Part shown: positions 8,215 to 15,764 of the stretch, in pieces
How the letters are laid out: each line of letters opens with the position of its first letter
Position numbering within the stretch: the first letter of the stretch is position 1
Assembly: GCA_023422565.1 (NCBI GenBank)
Contig: JAFAGR010000007.1
Coordinates: 1-48,506 of the forward strand
Source: Bacteroidota bacterium
Lineage (GTDB): Bacteria; Bacteroidota; Bacteroidia; Chitinophagales; Chitinophagaceae
Reading direction: 5' to 3'
DNA length: 48,506 nucleotides
Made by a program: the position numbers and the translations under genes
Notes under the pieces: generated by a model
Told to the model about the DNA's origin: nothing
The model's database searches: none
The model's input: only the letters and a program-made list of their open reading frames with translations

Positions 8215-8268
8215 GGGGTAGTTCGTAGTTTGTAGTTTGTAGTTTGTAGTTCCTAGTTTGTAGTTATT
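8212..8268 (+). repeat. TAGTTTG heptad array opening with the sdhB stop codon
   Basis: Counting from the TAG stop, the sequence divides into eight words (about 57 bp): TAGGGGG, TAGTTCG, TAGTTTG three times, TAGTTCC, TAGTTTG and TAGTTAT. The stop codon is in phase as the first word. TAG therefore recurs in all three reading frames. The same family, with the same phase to the stop, follows the yihY-type gene at the other end of the window. Confidence 0.88.
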
Positions 8269-8483
8269 GCAGACTTTGGAGGAAATTTTACAGTTTCCAA
8301 AAGATCATTCTTCCAACTGGGATAAAACTCACAAAGTTCCATAAAGGGGAAACCCAGGTCCACAAAGGCTCTGAGGCGCTTTGAAAATTGGTGATTGTCT
8401 TTGTGTATCTCCTGCATCTTCTTGTGAATCTCCGTGACTAAAGAAAAGGGCATAAAATAGTTCCTGTTTAGTTTTTCCTCCAT
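8253..8483 (-). CDS. Doubtful small open frame, 76 aa
   Basis: This 76-codon frame lies in the gap between sdhB and the 1162-aa gene. Its predicted protein has a plausible mixed composition (MPFSLVTEIHKKMQEIH and FVDLGFPFMELCEFYPSW). GGAG lies just before the ATG, but that ATG and its upstream sequence are part of the heptad array at 8478-8603, and its 3' end reaches into the TAGTTTG array. A start at the internal ATG (8453) would avoid the array. I recognise no family. It could be a gene remnant trapped between repeats or a chance frame. Confidence 0.25.
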   Translation of the reverse strand: MEEKLNRNYFMPFSLVTEIHKKMQEIHKDNHQFSKRLRAFVDLGFPFMELCEFYPSWKNDLLETVKFPPKSAITTN

Positions 8484-8603
8484 TCTCCTTAAACCTTATA
8501 CCTTGCAGCATGCGCCATGCACCATGTGCCTTCACTCACAACCCATAACCCACAACTCACAACCCACCACTCAAAACTCACAACCAATAACCCAATCCCA
8601 TAA
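8478..8603. repeat. Heptad array with drifting words, ending in ACTCACA and ACCCATA
   Basis: Exactly 18 consecutive 7-mers: CTCCATT, CTCCTTA, AACCTTA, TACCTTG, CAGCATG, CGCCATG, CACCATG, TGCCTTC, then ACTCACA, ACCCATA, ACCCACA, ACTCACA, ACCCACC, ACTCAAA, ACTCACA, ACCAATA, ACCCAAT, CCCATAA. The words drift stepwise from one family to another without loss of phase. From 8529 to 8603 the + strand has no G. The same succession, with GCNNCAT words first and CCCATAA/CTCACAA words after, is seen at 3337-3559. The array ends 24 bases before the next start codon. Confidence 0.85.
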
Positions 8604-8627
8604 ATTTTCCGCAATTTTGATGCACGC

Positions 8628-11600
8628 GTGCGCCCGGGAAAAATATACCTGACCATTCTGCTTATCGTTCTGTTGATGCAATCTGCAGTGGCGCAACCTC
8701 CGCTTTCCAATCTTCGGAAAAAATGGATACCGGTTACAGACTCATCTTTTGTGATCGATTCATTCAGCATTGCTCCCAATACTTTTATAATGCAAGGCGC
8801 GGATCAGGCGAATTATAAACTTGACGAAATTGATGCAAGGTTCACCTGGATCGTGAAGCCTGCGGCAGACAGCGTTTTTATTACCTACCGTGTCTTTCCT
8901 GCACGGCTGAACAAAAAAGTTTACAAATACAATTACGACAGCATTCGCTTCAACTTTCTCGCCGAAAAGCCAACCCGCGTCAGAACTTCTTCTTCTTCAT
9001 CAAACGCGCTGATCGATTTCGGGCAGATCGAATCTTCCGGAAGTTTTGGCCGTGCCATTTCTTTTGGAAACAACCAGGATGCGGTGCTGAATTCCACCAT
9101 GAACCTGCAACTGCGTGGCTTCATCGGGGACAGTATGGAACTCACTGCCGCAATCTCCGACAATAACATCCCTATTCAGCCCGATGGCAATACGCAAGAC
9201 CTGCGCGATTTCGACCGCATTTTCCTCGGAATAAAAAAGAAAAACTGGCAGGCGAGTTTTGGCGATATCGATATCCGCGAAAGCAAAAATTATTTCATAA
9301 ATTTTTACAAACGCCTGCAGGGCGCTTCCTTCGAAACCCGGAACCGCATCAATAAAAATTATGAGAACACCTTCTTCGGCAGCGGCGCCATCGCCAAAGG
9401 GAAATTCACCCGCCATATACTTAACCCGATAGAAGGAAACCAGGGCCCGTACCGCTTACAGGGCGCGAATAATGAACTCTATTTTGTAATTCTCGCTGGA
9501 ACCGAAAGAATATTTATTGACGGCGAGCTCTTGCAAAGGGGAGAAGACCAGGATTATGTGATCAACTACAATACCGCGGAGATAACGTTTACGCCTAAAC
9601 GAATGATCACAAAAGATAAACGGATTCAGGCTGAGTTTGAATATGCTGATCGGAATTATCTAAATACCCAGCTTTATGTGACCAATGAAATGAATTTTTC
9701 AAATAAGCTGCTGATCAATACCGCCGTTTATTCAAATTCTGATTCACGAAATGCCACGATAGACCAGGAACTCAACGAGGATCAAAAACAATTTCTTTCT
9801 GAAATAGGCGATAGCATTCACCTCGCATATTATAACAACGCAGTTCGCGACACCTTCACAACAGGCAGGCTGCTTTATAAAAAGATCGATACGGTTTATA
9901 ACAGCACCATGCACGATTCCATCTACGTTCTCTCCACAAACCCTGATGATACCTTATATGCCGTGACCTTCACTTACCTCGGCCCGGGAAAAGGAAACTA
10001 TATTCCGCTGCGGAATGCCGTGAACGGACAGGCCTTTGAATGGGTGCAGCCGGATGCAGCTAACAGGCCTATGGGGGAATGGGAACCTGTAACCTTGCTC
10101 GTGACGCCGAAGAAACTCCAGATCTTTTCGGTAGGCGCAAATTATTTAATGCGAAAGAAACTGACCCTCGGTGCGGAAGTGGCCATGAGTCATTACGATG
10201 TAAACTTATTTTCATCGCGTGATAAAAGATCAGCAAACGGCTTTGCGGGAAAAATGAACCTCGGTGGAACAGGGAGAACTCTGTCGATCTTGAATAAAGT
10301 ACGGCAACTTGATTGGACCGTTGGCCACGAGTATGTTTCCGAAAAATTCAAACCACTTGAGCGGCTTAGGCAAATTGAATTTCTGAGAGACTGGAGCCTT
10401 CCTTTCGATGCGCCTCCTGCAGATGAGCACATAACTAATGTGGCCGCGAAAATTACCACTAAGTCGAATTTTATTCGCTATGATGCTACGCATTATAATC
10501 GAAGCGATAACTACAATGGCCTGAGGCAGGTACTAACGGCAAACGGCAAGAACGGATTGTGGACTTATCAAAGCACCATCAACTTCTTATTCTTTAACGC
10601 TGAAACGCAACGGGGAAATTTCATAAGGCCATTGGCCGCATTGAACAGGGAGTTGGTCAGCCTGAACAAAATGCAGGTGGGAGCAAAATATTCCGGCGAG
10701 TTCAACAGCATAATGGAAAAAATACCTGACACGCTCTCATCGCTCAGTTTTTCCTTTCATGTTTATGAAGCATTTTTGAAAAGCGATCAATCTAAGCCGA
10801 ACAAATGGGGGCTTACCTACATGCGCAGGGAAGACTGGCTGCCATCAGGAAACCGATTTTTGAAATCGGATTATAGCAACAACTACGGTGCTTCCGCTGA
10901 ATTTCTTCGCAACCCGAACCAACAACTAAAGCTGAATGTTACCTATCGGAACCTTTTTATAAAAAACCGGGATCTAAGCCGCCAGTTGCTGCCGGAAAAT
11001 AGTTTGCTCGGCAGAACGGAATACAATGCCAATGCCTTAAAAGGATCTCTTACCGCAAGTTTTCTTTACGAGATCGGCTCGGGGCAGGAGCAGAGAAGAG
11101 AGTTCACTTACCTTGAAGTTCCCGCAGGGCAGGGCGAATATACCTGGATTGATTACAACAGCAATGGCATCGCGGAACTGAATGAATTTGAGATCGCCAT
11201 TTTCCCGGATCAGAAAAAATACATTCGCATATTCACGCCCGGAAGTTCGTATGTGCGGGCCAATTACCTTCAATTCAACTACAACATTGGTTTTGATCCG
11301 AAATTACTTTTGAAGAACCCAGACAAAGGGATGAACCGATTTTTGAAAAGAACCAGTACCTCCTCTGCTCTTCAGATCAACAAGAAAAAGATCTCTCAGA
11401 AAGAATTTCTTTTCAATCCATTCGCCAATGAAGCAATTGATACCAACATCATCAGCCTGAATTATTATTTTTCAAACACGCTCTTTTATAACCGAACCAA
11501 TACCAAATGGGGCCTGGAGGCAACCCATAGCAAGTCGACATCAAAATCCTTACTTGCTTACGGACTGGAAAATCGCAGTATCAGCAATCTTTCCGCAAAA

Positions 11601-12116
11601 GCGAGGTACGCTTTTTCAAGAAGTTTTTCGATGCAATTGGCTGCGAAGAAAGGGGAGAATAACCTGCAGACAAATGGCGTGAAGTTTAACAACCGGAATT
11701 ATAATATCAATATTGTTTCATTGGAACCTTCGGTCACCTACCTGTTCAAAAACAGTTTTCGCGCAATTGTCGGTTACGCATACACGAAGAAGAACAACAG
11801 GCAGGATTCCCTTGAAACTTCCATTCATCATGCTCTGAATGCTGACCTCCGTTACAATGTGGCATCCAACAGTACGATCTCAGCGAAATTCACCTATTCC
11901 AACATCAATTTTGATGCTTATGCAGGCGCCGCTAATACCACGGTAGGTTATATTCTGCTGGATGGACTACTGCCGGGAAGCAATTACTTATGGAGTGCCG
12001 ATTTAACGCGCAGAATCGCCGGAAATATTGAGATAAGCGTGCAATACGAAGGAAGGAAGCCCGGTGATACAAGGATAATTCATACAGGCCGCGCAGCCTT
12101 GCGTGCAATTTTCTAG
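8628..12116 (+). CDS. Very large predicted outer-membrane beta-barrel protein, 1162 aa
   Basis: A Sec signal peptide (residues 1-23, ending SAVAQ) precedes a long all-beta protein of unknown function. Residues about 130-260 hold a conserved-looking core (NLQLRGFIGDSMELTAAISD, DFDRIFLGIKKKNWQASFGDID). A second block near 275-345 (GNQGPYRLQGANNELYFVI, GTERIFIDGELLQRGEDQDY, INYNTAEITFTPKR) recalls segments of large Bacteroidota and Chlorobi surface proteins, including SprA-like ones. The C-terminal half has alternating amphipathic strands rich in Tyr, Asn and Arg, as in outer-membrane barrels. No T9SS sorting domain or TonB-dependent receptor plug is seen. The start is GTG at 8628: an in-frame TAA lies at 8601, and the nearby ATG at 8620 is out of frame. 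Confidence 0.8.
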   Translation: MRPGKIYLTILLIVLLMQSAVAQPPLSNLRKKWIPVTDSSFVIDSFSIAPNTFIMQGADQANYKLDEIDARFTWIVKPAADSVFITYRVFPARLNKKVYKYNYDSIRFNFLAEKPTRVRTSSSSSNALIDFGQIESSGSFGRAISFGNNQDAVLNSTMNLQLRGFIGDSMELTAAISDNNIPIQPDGNTQDLRDFDRIFLGIKKKNWQASFGDIDIRESKNYFINFYKRLQGASFETRNRINKNYENTFFGSGAIAKGKFTRHILNPIEGNQGPYRLQGANNELYFVILAGTERIFIDGELLQRGEDQDYVINYNTAEITFTPKRMITKDKRIQAEFEYADRNYLNTQLYVTNEMNFSNKLLINTAVYSNSDSRNATIDQELNEDQKQFLSEIGDSIHLAYYNNAVRDTFTTGRLLYKKIDTVYNSTMHDSIYVLSTNPDDTLYAVTFTYLGPGKGNYIPLRNAVNGQAFEWVQPDAANRPMGEWEPVTLLVTPKKLQIFSVGANYLMRKKLTLGAEVAMSHYDVNLFSSRDKRSANGFAGKMNLGGTGRTLSILNKVRQLDWTVGHEYVSEKFKPLERLRQIEFLRDWSLPFDAPPADEHITNVAAKITTKSNFIRYDATHYNRSDNYNGLRQVLTANGKNGLWTYQSTINFLFFNAETQRGNFIRPLAALNRELVSLNKMQVGAKYSGEFNSIMEKIPDTLSSLSFSFHVYEAFLKSDQSKPNKWGLTYMRREDWLPSGNRFLKSDYSNNYGASAEFLRNPNQQLKLNVTYRNLFIKNRDLSRQLLPENSLLGRTEYNANALKGSLTASFLYEIGSGQEQRREFTYLEVPAGQGEYTWIDYNSNGIAELNEFEIAIFPDQKKYIRIFTPGSSYVRANYLQFNYNIGFDPKLLLKNPDKGMNRFLKRTSTSSALQINKKKISQKEFLFNPFANEAIDTNIISLNYYFSNTLFYNRTNTKWGLEATHSKSTSKSLLAYGLENRSISNLSAKARYAFSRSFSMQLAAKKGENNLQTNGVKFNNRNYNINIVSLEPSVTYLFKNSFRAIVGYAYTKKNNRQDSLETSIHHALNADLRYNVASNSTISAKFTYSNINFDAYAGAANTTVGYILLDGLLPGSNYLWSADLTRRIAGNIEISVQYEGRKPGDTRIIHTGRAALRAIF

Positions 12117-12138
12117 ATTTTAAGGACGCGATATCTCA

Positions 12139-12174
12139 TTGTAGCAGGGATGCAAAATATTGCATTCCTACAAT
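12139..12174. other. Intergenic stem-loop after the 1162-aa gene
   Basis: TTGTAG plus GGATGCAA pairs with TTGCATTCCTACAA around an AATA-like loop, with a small bulge. It lies 23 bp after the stop at 12116. There is no T tract, so it may be a dispersed palindromic element or an inefficient terminator. Confidence 0.5.
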
Positions 12175-12223
12175 AACAAATTGCACCCCCAAAAAAACAT
12201 CCCTATAAATTGAATGCATTTAA

Positions 12224-12262
12224 TAAAAAAAAATGCGGCATCTTTTCATTAGATACCGCATT
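12224..12262 (-). terminator. Rho-independent terminator of the coiled-coil protein gene
   Basis: On the minus strand AATGCGG, one mismatch and ATCT-type pairing (12232-12243 with 12251-12262) form a 12-bp stem, followed by a run of eight T residues (A at 12224-12231 on +). It lies just past the stop at 12286. Confidence 0.88.
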
Positions 12263-12285
12263 CTTTAGCAAAACACATAAATTAT

Positions 12286-13290
12286 TTAGCTAAAAAGGCC
12301 CCCCTTTTTAAGAGGTCGATAGCCTTCACCAACTTTAAATCCATTGTTATACACTTCTATTTTATAATTTCCTGTCGAAAAATCCTTGTCTTGCTTCCAG
12401 TCAAATGTTACAGTTTGACGCGTATTCTGAACATAGTTCACGTCAAGTTTCTGTGTAAAGGTTTTTTCTTCACCCTCACGCGTATTAAATGTGCCCGAAC
12501 CCAGAGACTCAACTGCAACGGTTTGTCCGCTTGGGTCAGTAATCACTACATAGATTTCTTTATTGCCTGAAGTCGTGATCATGTTCTCATCCAAGTCAAA
12601 AGAAACGCGAAGTTTATCAACCTTCTTTGCCTTATCAGTTACTTTTTCCTTACCGCTGCCTTTTTCTTTGATACCTACAATATTGAAGTTAGAAGCGTGA
12701 AGAGTGGAACCGATGTCGATCACATCTTCCCTTTGCTTAATAACCACCTTTGCAGAGTCAAAGTCTTTGATCACACGGTCGCGCTCCTGGGTAACAACCG
12801 CTTTTTCCTGCGCTAACTGAACCTTTTGTCCTTCAAGCATTTCGATCTGCGACCTGTACCCTTCAATATCTCCGTTTAAGGAAGCGATCAAAGCGCGGGC
12901 TTGCCTGAGTTCTGATTGGGTAGCGTTAGATTTTGTAAGCAGGCTTTGAATACGCTGCGATTTCTCTTCGATCTCCCTGTCTTTTGCGCTGATGGTGCTG
13001 TCTTTCTTCGAATTTGAAGTTTTCAGCATGTCGTAACGCATGGTTGCGTCTGCAAGTTCTTTCTGCAATTCGTCTCTTTGTGTAGAGGTGGAAGTGATCA
13101 GATTGTCTTTCTGTGAAAGGGTTTCCTTGGTGTTATTTTTATCCCAAATAATGTATCCCCACGTTCCCAGAAGGGCTGCTACCAAAACGCCCATTAGTAT
13201 GCCGCGTAGGGCATTGTTTCGCCTGTTGGTGGAAGTGGTACGCACTTCAGTGTGCGTCTTTTCTGCTTCCGGAAAGTTTTCAAATGCCAT
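12286..13290 (-). CDS. Membrane-anchored coiled-coil protein of unknown function
   Basis: The preferred start is the ATG at 13290, giving 334 aa that begin MAFENFPEAEK. A longer frame to 13350 adds only a basic, low-complexity leader. Residues about 28-48 form one membrane helix (GILMGVLVAALLGTWGYIIW). Residues about 52-200 are a long coiled coil rich in Gln, Glu, Lys, Ser and Thr. The last 130 residues form a beta-rich domain (LRVSFDLDENMI, GNKEIYVVITDPSGQ, VTFDWKQDKDFSTGNYKIEVYN). The plan suggests a short cytoplasmic tail, a periplasmic stalk and a C-terminal immunoglobulin-like domain. I cannot assign a function. It is divergent from holA and has its own terminator. Confidence 0.82.
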   Translation of the reverse strand: MAFENFPEAEKTHTEVRTTSTNRRNNALRGILMGVLVAALLGTWGYIIWDKNNTKETLSQKDNLITSTSTQRDELQKELADATMRYDMLKTSNSKKDSTISAKDREIEEKSQRIQSLLTKSNATQSELRQARALIASLNGDIEGYRSQIEMLEGQKVQLAQEKAVVTQERDRVIKDFDSAKVVIKQREDVIDIGSTLHASNFNIVGIKEKGSGKEKVTDKAKKVDKLRVSFDLDENMITTSGNKEIYVVITDPSGQTVAVESLGSGTFNTREGEEKTFTQKLDVNYVQNTRQTVTFDWKQDKDFSTGNYKIEVYNNGFKVGEGYRPLKKGGLFS

Positions 13291-13424
13291 AGTTGTAGTT
13301 TTTCGTTGTTTTGAATTTTTGTTACCTGATGCGTATATAAAAAAAGGCAAGCTCGTTATTCAATTAGGATATCAGATTTTGAAATTACAATTTCGCTCTG
13401 CTATTTTCCAAAACTATGCCAAAA

Positions 13425-13448
13425 TAATCCACACCTGTTATCAACAGG
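13425..13448. promoter_or_regulatory. Pair of near-consensus DnaA boxes with a palindrome
   Basis: TAATCCACA (13425-13433) and TTATCAACA (13438-13446) each differ from TTATNCACA at one position and are 13 bp apart. The second lies in the palindrome CCTGTT, ATC, AACAGG. They sit in the divergent gap 13291-13557. Two weak sites can arise by chance. Confidence 0.25.
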
Positions 13449-13557
13449 GCAAAAGCCGCATTCCATCAGCCTTTTGGCATTTATTTTACATTTCCCGGCC
13501 GGCCCAAATGTTCAATTTCAAACTGCCTTTTTCAGGAAAATCCGATAATCTTGCAGC

Positions 13558-14559
13558 ATGAGCGTTGAAAAGATAATTGCATCATGGAAAAAGAAGCAGT
13601 TTAAACCGGTGTATTGGTTCCAGGGAGAGGAAGACTACTTTATCGACAGGCTGATTGATTATGCAGAACATCAAATTCTTCCGGAAAGCGAGGCTTCCTT
13701 TAATCTGTCGGTTTTCTATGGCAAGGATGCGGATTGGACGCAACTTATAAACGCGGCCCGGCGTTACCCTATGTTCGCGGAAAGGCAGGTGGTTATTTTA
13801 AAAGAGGCACAGCAGATGAAGGATCTCGAACAGCTTGAATCTTATATTGCCTCGCCCTCGCAAACCACAATATTTGTTGTAGGCCATAAAACCAAGGCGC
13901 TGGACAAACGGACGAAATTTTCTAAAACGGTGGCCGCGCATGCCGAAATGGAAACCTTTGCAAAGATCAAGGAAGATAAAATTCAGGAGTGGATAAGAAA
14001 CGTTGCGGCAGAAAAAAAGATGCAGATCGCACCGAAAGCCATGAGCCTTTTGGAAGAACACATCGGCAACGATCTTGCGCGCATAGAGAATGAAATGGAA
14101 AAACTAAGGATCAATGTGGAGGAGGGGCAGGCGGTAAATGAAGACCATATCGAACAGTTTATCGGCATCAGCAAGGAATATAACATCTTTGAATTGCTGG
14201 CCGCCATTACCCGTAAAGACCTTGCTTCCGCCATCCGCATACTGAAATACTTTGAAAGCAATCCAAAGTCTGCACCCATCCAACTTGCCATCCCTGCACT
14301 TTACTCGCATTTCAGCAAGGTGTATGTGGCCCTGAGCATGAGCAACCGTAGCGATGAGGCTCTAAAACCTGTTTTCAGTTTCAACCCCGTAGCGCTTAAA
14401 CAGGGCAAAGACACGATGAAAAATTATGGCTTCGACGGAGTAGAAAAGCTCATACTTTTAATGCAACAGTATAATATGAAAGGCGTTGGTGTTGGCGATT
14501 TCGGAACTCCCGGCCATGCATTGCTGAAGGAATTGGTGACAAAGATGATAATGAATTGA
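13558..14559 (+). CDS. holA: DNA polymerase III subunit delta
   Basis: This 333-aa protein loads the beta sliding clamp as part of the clamp-loader complex. It matches HolA across its length: an N-terminal alpha/beta domain (FKPVYWFQGEEDYFIDRLID near residues 15-34, RYPMFAERQVVILKEAQQM near 65-83), a central segment with GHKTKALDKRTKF, and a C-terminal helical collar (EQFIGISKEYNIFELLAAI near 200, then AIRILKYFESNPKSAPIQ). The length is typical. A TAATCTTG element (one mismatch to TAnnTTTG) ends four bases before the ATG, so the leader may be almost absent. Its TGA stop is followed directly by a heptad repeat array. Confidence 0.95.
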   Translation: MSVEKIIASWKKKQFKPVYWFQGEEDYFIDRLIDYAEHQILPESEASFNLSVFYGKDADWTQLINAARRYPMFAERQVVILKEAQQMKDLEQLESYIASPSQTTIFVVGHKTKALDKRTKFSKTVAAHAEMETFAKIKEDKIQEWIRNVAAEKKMQIAPKAMSLLEEHIGNDLARIENEMEKLRINVEEGQAVNEDHIEQFIGISKEYNIFELLAAITRKDLASAIRILKYFESNPKSAPIQLAIPALYSHFSKVYVALSMSNRSDEALKPVFSFNPVALKQGKDTMKNYGFDGVEKLILLMQQYNMKGVGVGDFGTPGHALLKELVTKMIMN

Positions 14560-14560
14560 A

Positions 14561-14637
14561 TTACGATGTACGATGTACGATTTAAGATGTACGATTTACG
14601 ATGTACGATGTACGATTTAAGATACACGAATTACAAC
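14561..14637 (+). repeat. GTACGAT heptad array after the holA stop
   Basis: Eleven consecutive 7-mers begin one base after the TGA stop of holA: TTACGAT, GTACGAT, GTACGAT, TTAAGAT, GTACGAT, TTACGAT, GTACGAT, GTACGAT, TTAAGAT, ACACGAA and TTACAAC. The block GTACGAT, GTACGAT, TTAAGAT occurs twice. The words decay at the far end. Confidence 0.9.
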
Positions 14638-14728
14638 TGCCGCTTTGTCTTCTTTGTCCCTTTGCGTGAAACAAACTTTCCCGCTGATGTCCGTAAATGT
14701 AATACAGCACTGATTTTCGCTGATCAAG

Positions 14729-14756
14729 TTTTAATTTTTAATTTTTAATTTTTAAT
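14729..14756 (-). repeat. TAAAAAT heptad array opening with the ribF stop codon
   Basis: Read on the minus strand from the ribF stop (TAA at 14754-14752), the sequence is TAAAAAT three times and then TAAAACT. The stop codon is the first three bases of the first full word. This is the third stop-codon type (TAA) with its own heptad word. It is AT-rich, so it is weaker evidence than the other families. Confidence 0.7.
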
Positions 14757-15681
14757 TCAAACACTCCCTCGTCATCTCCCTGTCCGCTTCAAGCTGGGCT
14801 TTCAACGCCTCAAGCCCGTCGAACTTTTTCTCTTCACGAAGGCGTTTTAAAAATTGAACCGTTATCCGTTCGCCATAAATATCTTCATCAAAATCCAGGA
14901 TGTTCACTTCAATAGTTCGCTCCGTACCATCAACCGTCGGTCTGAAACCGATGTTCATCATGCCCTGAAGTTTTCGGGTACCCAGTAATACCCGAACCGC
15001 ATACACCCCGTTTGCGGGTACGAGCTTGTCGGCATCCGGCAAGGAAATATTCGCGGTAGGGAAGCCGATCGTACGGCCGCGCTTGTTGCCATGCACCACC
15101 TCGCCCGATAACGGGTAGGCGTACCCTAAAAATTCTTTCGCGGTATCAATATCGCCGGCGAGGAGCGCCTCACGGATCTTAGTACTGCTTATTGTAATAT
15201 CCCTGATCACACGCTCCGGAATTTCCTTTGCATTAAAACGATATTTCACGGCCTCCCGGTCGAGTAAGTGATAGTCGCCCCGGCGGTCCTTTCCAAATTT
15301 GTGATCGTAACCGAGAATTATGGTGTGCGGCTGGAATCGCTCCACCAAAAAATCACGGATATATTCCTCGGCAGAAAGATCAGCGAATTCTTTTGTAAAT
15401 GGTACAACAACGGTATGCGGAATATTCTTTTCTGCAAGTAAATGAAGTTTCTCATCAAGCGTGTTCAGCACCCGCAAAGGCGGCTGTCCGAAACCTGCAA
15501 GCACCTTACGGGGATGAGGATCAAAAGTGATGAGCACGGCCGTACCGCTGATCTTCCGCGCTTCCGACAATAACTGCTGCAACACTTGCTGATGGCCTAG
15601 ATGAACGCCATCAAACACCCCGATGGTAAGTACAACTTTTTCTAAACGGGGAAGCCCTTCGAGGTTTTTATATACGATCAT
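14752..15681 (-). CDS. ribF: Bifunctional riboflavin kinase/FAD synthetase
   Basis: The protein makes FMN from riboflavin and ATP, then adenylylates it to FAD. The N-terminal nucleotidyltransferase domain has GVFDGVHLGHQQ near residues 21-32 and the YDHKFGKDRRGDY and ISSTKIREALLAGD motifs. The C-terminal riboflavin kinase domain has GNKRGRTIGFPTANI and GVYAVRV. The preferred start is the ATG at 15681 (309 aa, MIVYKNLEGLP). A frame open to 15762 adds 27 residues that the family lacks and that overlap the purM promoter region. It is divergent from purM. Confidence 0.95.
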   Translation of the reverse strand: MIVYKNLEGLPRLEKVVLTIGVFDGVHLGHQQVLQQLLSEARKISGTAVLITFDPHPRKVLAGFGQPPLRVLNTLDEKLHLLAEKNIPHTVVVPFTKEFADLSAEEYIRDFLVERFQPHTIILGYDHKFGKDRRGDYHLLDREAVKYRFNAKEIPERVIRDITISSTKIREALLAGDIDTAKEFLGYAYPLSGEVVHGNKRGRTIGFPTANISLPDADKLVPANGVYAVRVLLGTRKLQGMMNIGFRPTVDGTERTIEVNILDFDEDIYGERITVQFLKRLREEKKFDGLEALKAQLEADREMTRECLN

Positions 15682-15737
15682 TGCGAATGCTGCAAATGTA
15701 ATTGATAATTGAAAATGGTTTATTCGCCATTCACATT

Positions 15738-15745
15738 TAGTTTTG
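15738..15745 (+). promoter_or_regulatory. TAnnTTTG -7 promoter element of purM
   Basis: TAGTTTTG ends 19 bases before the purM ATG at 15765. A TTG lies 26 bp upstream (15709-15711), slightly beyond the usual spacing. Confidence 0.5.
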
Positions 15746-15764
15746 CAACTCAACTTCCACAATT

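Noticed and set aside
8489..8779. Minus-strand open frame over the second G-free array
   Set aside because: It runs through the array and antisense to the start of the 1162-aa gene, with the same repeat-derived peptide. It is not a real gene.
13291..13350. Longer N-terminus for the coiled-coil protein (start at 13350)
   Set aside because: The added 20 residues look like translated A/T-rich leader. The ATG at 13290 starts the recognisable protein.
13040..13561. Plus-strand 173-codon open frame
   Set aside because: It is antisense to the coiled-coil gene and runs into the holA start. Its composition is unlike its neighbours and it has no family match.
15682..15762. Longer N-terminus for ribF (start at 15762)
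   Set aside because: The 27 extra residues are not part of the RibF family and would overlap the purM promoter. The ATG at 15681 gives the normal N-terminus.
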